DNA of 26,326 nucleotides from positions 1 to 26,326 of IMG/VR virus record IMGVR_UViG_3300021185_000086. One strand, given 5' to 3'. Positions 23,739 to 26,326 of this stretch are shown here, piece after piece; position 1 is the first letter of the stretch, and the number at the start of each line of letters is the position of its first letter. The notes beneath the pieces were generated by a model that was not told the origin of the DNA, did not search any database, and was given only the letters and a program-made list of their open reading frames with translations. The DNA comes from a virus. The position numbers were made by a program, and so were the translations under genes.

Positions 23739-23843
23739 CTAACGGCGGCGGACTAGGTATAAATACCTAATGAGAAGCTCAACGTAGCTCACTGAGGGGT
23801 TGTCTTCTGTCGTCAGGTTAAGATATACCCCAGGCATACCTAA
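23735..23843. repeat. ATACCTAA repeats with an inverted copy
   Basis: ATACCTAA lies at 23735-23742, 23763-23770 and 23836-23843. An inverted TAGGTAT lies at 23754-23760, forming a 7-bp dyad with the first copy around a GC-rich centre, and a close palindrome (AGGTATAAATACCT) with the second. The third copy sits at the -35 position of a plus-strand TATAAT (23862-23867). An operator role is inferred. Confidence 0.6.
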
Positions 23844-23891
23844 AGCCTCTCTACGGGGCTGTATAATGTATTAACATAATAAGGAAGATAA

Positions 23892-23966
23892 TGGGGTAAC
23901 ATTATCACCAATATCTATATAATGATAAGGAGATTAAGTATTACCCCAGTTTCAGGGATAATGTTA
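23892..23966. repeat. Two overlapping inverted repeats
   Basis: TGGGGTAA (23892-23899) pairs with TTACCCCA (23941-23948). TAACATTATC (23897-23906) pairs with GATAATGTTA (23957-23966). The left arms share three bases, so in RNA the two stems compete. The right arm overlaps an extended -10 box on the plus strand (TGTTATAAT, 23962-23970). Confidence 0.6.
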
Positions 23967-24046
23967 TAATATAACGTATTTACATAATGTAGTTAACAGC
24001 TTTAAAAATACCCCCCGCTGTCATTGGCTGTATATACGTACGTACA

Positions 24047-24073
24047 CCCCCCGTCTGCCCCATGTCCCCTCCC
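24047..24073 (-). other. G-quadruplex motif
   Basis: Read on the minus strand there are four G-tracts (3, 4, 4 and 6 G) with loops of 1, 4 and 5 bases, a canonical quadruplex pattern. Another run of six G lies at 24011-24016. A TACGTACGTA palindrome (24035-24044) sits between the two. The surroundings are AT-rich, so the tract stands out. Confidence 0.7.
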
Positions 24074-24256
24074 TTTTGTTCCCGTTCTGTTCTTATTAGA
24101 TAATTATTATGATTATTCTCTAGCTAACCTATTGAAATCATTACATTATTTATACAATTAGAGATTATCAAATGTAGATTTATTATGAAATATGTTATGT
24201 TATACTATAACACTCTGCAACCAAAAGATTTATGTTTAATACCATACCATCTATTT

Positions 24257-24339
24257 AGTTCAATATTAAACCATATCCCCTAGTAAATCATCAAGATAGT
24301 TTAATGCTAAACCATAAAGTAGTTCAACATTAAACTAAT
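24257..24339. repeat. Three dyad-symmetric sites GTTYAAN2TTAAAC
   Basis: Three related 19-bp copies start at 24257, 24298 and 24321 (AGTTCAATATTAAACCATA, AGTTTAATGCTAAACCATA, AGTTCAACATTAAACTAAT). Each contains an imperfect 14-bp palindrome of the GTTTAA..TTAAAC form. The sites look like binding sites for a dimeric regulator or a replication initiator. Confidence 0.7.
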
Positions 24340-24759
24340 TATAATCTTTAATACATAATCTATAATATATAAATAAATATTGAATTTGTTTTCCTTTGTT
24401 TTCAATAGGTTACAAGAAATATTATAAAAATATTACAAAATATACAAATTTCTTGTTGATTTATTAAATTATATCATTATTTTGATATTTAGAAATTGAT
24501 TATAAGTATTTTCGGAGTGAGATTATATTTTAGATTTTAGTAGTTTTTTAACTATGTGCTATTTTAAATAGGTTCTAGTTTTTTACGAGTTTTATTTACT
24601 TTAGGTAAAACGAAATAAAAGACATGTTGAAAAAAGAACCATCTTTTTATTTTCGGGTTGGATAAAAAGACGCATATCAATGCACCATTCAAATCAATTC
24701 CCTTAATAGGTACAAGGTCTAGCAATCCAAATACTTATTATGTTCCGAATAAAGTAAAC

Positions 24760-24779
24760 GAACGTAGTTTTATACGTTC
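24760..24779 (+). other. Short perfect hairpin
   Basis: GAACGTA (24760-24766) and TACGTTC (24773-24779) form a 7-bp stem with a 6-base loop. No T-run follows. It may be part of an untranslated leader or small RNA, or may be meaningless. Confidence 0.4.
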
Positions 24780-24979
24780 CTATTTATATAAAAGGGAAAG
24801 CCCAAAGAGGTAAATAATTTATATAGCTATAGTTGGTAAAGGTATTAGACGACAGTCTTTCTTGATTGAACAAAATTAAAGATATTGATAGCAACTAGTA
24901 ATAAAATTTCAATCGGTTCTGCTAATTGGTTTTATTAATAAGAGATATAAAAAGAAATATTAAAAATTATTAATCAGTT

Positions 24980-25010
24980 ATGACAGCGGTTTCAATTAGG
25001 CCGCTGTTAT
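24980..25010 (+). promoter_or_regulatory. Leader hairpin before the 25068 gene
   Basis: ATGACAGCGG (24980-24989) pairs with CCGCTGTTAT (25001-25010) over 10 bp with one G-U pair and an 11-base loop. It lies 58 bases before the ATG. It is the strongest stem in the region but lacks a T-run, so a leader structure is likelier than a terminator. Confidence 0.55.
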
Positions 25011-25067
25011 TGATGTTTAATGATAGCATTAAGCAAAATGAAATAATATAAAAAGGAAAGAAATATT

Positions 25068-25607
25068 ATGACTTATACAACTTTAGAGACTGCTTTTAAT
25101 CGTGCTTTAGGCAATGGTGCAAACTTAGGTTTTACATTTAATGAATTAATTAAAAATGTGGTAACTGGTAAAAGCAAAGGTGATACAACTAGTATCGTAA
25201 ATGTGATAGCTATGGCCAATAAAAAAGGTGATAAGATTGAACAAAGAATTAAATTTGTTTTTGGTTTAGTCTATAAAGGTGCAGAATTTAAAACTGAAAA
25301 GAACAAAAAGACTGGTAAAACTACTAGCAAAATGATTATTAAAGGTATTAAACCAAATCAAAAGGTTTTAGATATACTTGAACAACTAGCACAAGATAAA
25401 GTATCAATGCGAGGTGATAAGTATTTGCAAGCCCTAGTAGGTAAAACAAAAAAGAAACCTACACCTTTAAACGTAAAATCTTTTATTGATACTTGTTCGA
25501 AGCGTTCAACAGATGAATTAAAAGAGATGCAAAAAATAATTAAGGCCGCAATTAAGCATCAAGAAAATAATGTAGTTGTTGAATTACCTAATAAAAAGGC
25601 CGCTTAA
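25068..25607 (+). CDS. Lysine-rich protein of unknown function, first rightward gene
   Basis: The 179-residue product (TYTTLETAFNRALGNGANLG...) is rich in Lys, Asn and Thr, with a basic middle (KTEKNKKTGKTTSKMIIKG) and helical end (STDELKEMQKIIKAAIKH). It has no membrane segment and no motif I recognise. An AAAAGGAAAG ribosome site lies about 9 bases before the ATG. A clear intrinsic terminator follows its stop, so it may be expressed as a single unit. First place in the divergent block suggests early expression. DNA or RNA binding is possible from charge but not shown. Confidence 0.75.
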   Translation: MTYTTLETAFNRALGNGANLGFTFNELIKNVVTGKSKGDTTSIVNVIAMANKKGDKIEQRIKFVFGLVYKGAEFKTEKNKKTGKTTSKMIIKGIKPNQKVLDILEQLAQDKVSMRGDKYLQALVGKTKKKPTPLNVKSFIDTCSKRSTDELKEMQKIIKAAIKHQENNVVVELPNKKAA

Positions 25608-25628
25608 TATAAATGAATATCGAATAAG

Positions 25629-25657
25629 CACATCATGTTTTTACATGGTGTGTTTTT
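25629..25657 (+). terminator. Intrinsic terminator after the 25068 gene
   Basis: CACATCATGT (25629-25638) pairs with ACATGGTGTG (25643-25652) over 10 bp with one G-U pair and a TTTT loop, followed directly by five T. It lies 22 bases past the stop codon. This is a textbook rho-independent terminator for rightward transcription. Confidence 0.85.
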
Positions 25658-25685
25658 CCATGTTCAACTATAGAAAGGTAATGAC

Positions 25686-25811
25686 ATGAGTAATAGACAA
25701 AAGCGTATTGACGCAGAACGCAAGGCAAAAATAAATGGAGTAATTGCCATTGTTTTTCTTTTAGTAATCACGTTTACTATAGGCGTGATGGTAGGGAGTA
25801 AATTGTTATGA
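25686..25811 (+). CDS. 41-residue single-pass membrane protein
   Basis: The product has a basic N-terminus (MSNRQKRIDAERKAKING) and one membrane segment (VIAIVFLLVITFTIGVMVG), ending SKLL. The positive-inside rule puts the N-terminus in the cytoplasm. An AAAGGT ribosome site lies about 8 bases before the ATG. The stop overlaps the next gene by 4 bp. Small single-pass proteins are common among phage early genes; the function is unknown. Confidence 0.65.
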   Translation: MSNRQKRIDAERKAKINGVIAIVFLLVITFTIGVMVGSKLL

Positions 25812-26017
25812 TGAATTATGTTTTGTGTGGTTGGTATGAAACAGAGTTTGGCCTAGAAGTTTTTGAAGTTGAAGGTCTAGACCTAGAGGCGTGTGTGGCA
25901 CAAGTACGCCATGACTCTGAAGATTTTGGCCATACCGATATGGAATTAAATGGTGGTATTGGTACGCCTGATTATGATGTTACATCTAAGGTTATTAAGA
26001 TGGTGTGTGCATCATGA
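25808..26017 (+). CDS. Small acidic protein, unknown function
   Basis: The 69-residue product is acidic and cysteine-containing (NYVLCGWYETEFGLEVFEVE, LEACVAQVRHDSEDFG) and ends KVIKMVCAS. The first half looks beta-like with a helix at DLEACVAQVRHD. The start is ATG at 25808 with a 4-bp overlap; the adjacent ATG at 25811 is equally possible. It is coupled to the next gene by a 4-bp overlap. I do not recognise a family. Confidence 0.65.
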   Translation: MMNYVLCGWYETEFGLEVFEVEGLDLEACVAQVRHDSEDFGHTDMELNGGIGTPDYDVTSKVIKMVCAS

Positions 26018-26253
26018 ATAGGGATAGCTTCAATCAATGGTTAGATACATGCCCCACTGATGGTTGGCGTGTGGTGTCGGATACCTATGGCTTTATTCAT
26101 GTAGCCTATGGTATAGAAGAAGATCATGAATGGGTGGAGGAATCCTCATGGTCTCAATTTAAGTTAGCAACACTATGGTTTTTGTTTGGTGGTGTTGTGT
26201 CTTTAGGCGTGTTCAGTATGTTTATATCGTTCATGTCGTGGTGGTTAAATTAA
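26014..26253 (+). CDS. Small membrane protein with cytoplasmic N-terminal part
   Basis: From the ATG at 26014 the product is 79 residues. The start overlaps the upstream stop by 4 bp; a GTG three codons earlier is less likely. Residues 1-45 are polar and acidic (NRDSFNQWLDTCPTDGWRVV, EEDHEWVEESS). Residues 50-78 are hydrophobic (LATLWFLFGGVVSLGVFSMF...SWWLN), enough for one or two membrane passes. It forms a coupled group with the two genes before it. Function unknown. Confidence 0.65.
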   Translation: MNRDSFNQWLDTCPTDGWRVVSDTYGFIHVAYGIEEDHEWVEESSWSQFKLATLWFLFGGVVSLGVFSMFISFMSWWLN

Positions 26254-26270
26254 TAAGTGAAAGGAATAAT

Positions 26271-26326
26271 ATGACAAGTTTTATTATAGACTGGTGGAAT
26301 TTAATAATGGATCATGAAAGAAATCC
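26271..26326 (+). CDS. Start of a further rightward gene (partial)
   Basis: An ATG at 26271 with an AAGGA ribosome site 6 bases upstream opens a frame (MTSFIIDWWNLIMDHERN) that continues to the window edge without a stop. The gap to the previous gene is 17 bases, so it is probably in the same operon. Too little is visible for a function. Confidence 0.55.
   Translation, partial: MTSFIIDWWNLIMDHERN

Larger units (their letters stand above)
23432..25067. other. Non-coding region between divergent gene blocks
   Basis: No frame of 60 or more codons crosses these 1636 bases on either strand. Most of it is very AT-rich, with an exception at 24010-24073 (C-rich). It carries promoter-like sequences, several repeat families and hairpins, listed separately. 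I found no tRNA clover-leaf. Beyond the listed elements, 24080-24240, 24345-24755 and 24785-24975 show only AT-rich sequence to me. The region probably drives leftward late and rightward early transcription and may hold the replication origin. Confidence 0.6.

Noticed and set aside
24623-24665. Short plus-strand frame starting MLKKEPSFYF
   Set aside because: It stops after 13 codons and has no ribosome site.
23432-25067. tRNA genes or a CRISPR array in the non-coding region
   Set aside because: No clover-leaf with a TTCNANNC loop and pairing arms was found. The repeats are short, irregularly spaced and dyadic, unlike CRISPR repeats with unique spacers.

Overview
The window is part of a tailed double-stranded DNA phage genome, free or integrated. 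It carries an uninterrupted leftward (minus-strand) block of lysis, packaging, capsid and tail genes over about 23.4 kb. This is followed by a 1.6 kb AT-rich non-coding region and the first few genes of a rightward (plus-strand) block. A small-tailed (podovirus-like) particle is the best guess: terminase, portal, scaffold, major capsid, two tail-tube or hub-like proteins and large fibres are present, and no tape measure, sheath or baseplate genes are seen. No integrase, repressor or tRNA was found. The fibre repeats, GGMAK-type basic proteins, GH108 endolysin, GTA-type holin and a DUF1127 protein resemble those of marine phages of Alphaproteobacteria. The host is an inference.

The layout is given in leftward transcription order. 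23431-21986 is the lysis cassette: a small unknown protein, an EF-hand double-membrane protein, a holin-like protein and a GH108 muramidase. 21986-19996 holds four very basic proteins, the last with nine exact-length 20-residue repeats. 19995-19633 is a beta-rich probable structural protein. A sigma70-like promoter then precedes DUF1127, the small terminase, a helix-turn-helix protein, the large terminase and the portal, all tightly overlapping. 15067-11979 holds a small coiled-coil protein, a 629-residue probable virion protein and the scaffold. The major capsid gene has its own promoter, a structured leader and a terminator-like hairpin behind it, an arrangement like T7 gene 10. 10551-1191 holds two tail proteins and two mosaic fibres, each fibre followed by a paralogous tail-chaperone module. 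1176-1 ends with three membrane or exported proteins; the last overlaps its neighbour and runs off the window.

The 23432-25067 region separates the divergent blocks. It holds a strong leftward promoter ringed by 11-bp repeats, a second set of ATACCTAA repeats, overlapping inverted repeats, a G-quadruplex motif and three 14-bp dyads. It looks like a transcription switch and perhaps a replication origin. To its right are a lysine-rich unknown protein with a good intrinsic terminator and a chain of small overlapping genes, two of them with membrane segments. They are probably early genes.

All names rest on reading motifs by eye. No database search was possible.
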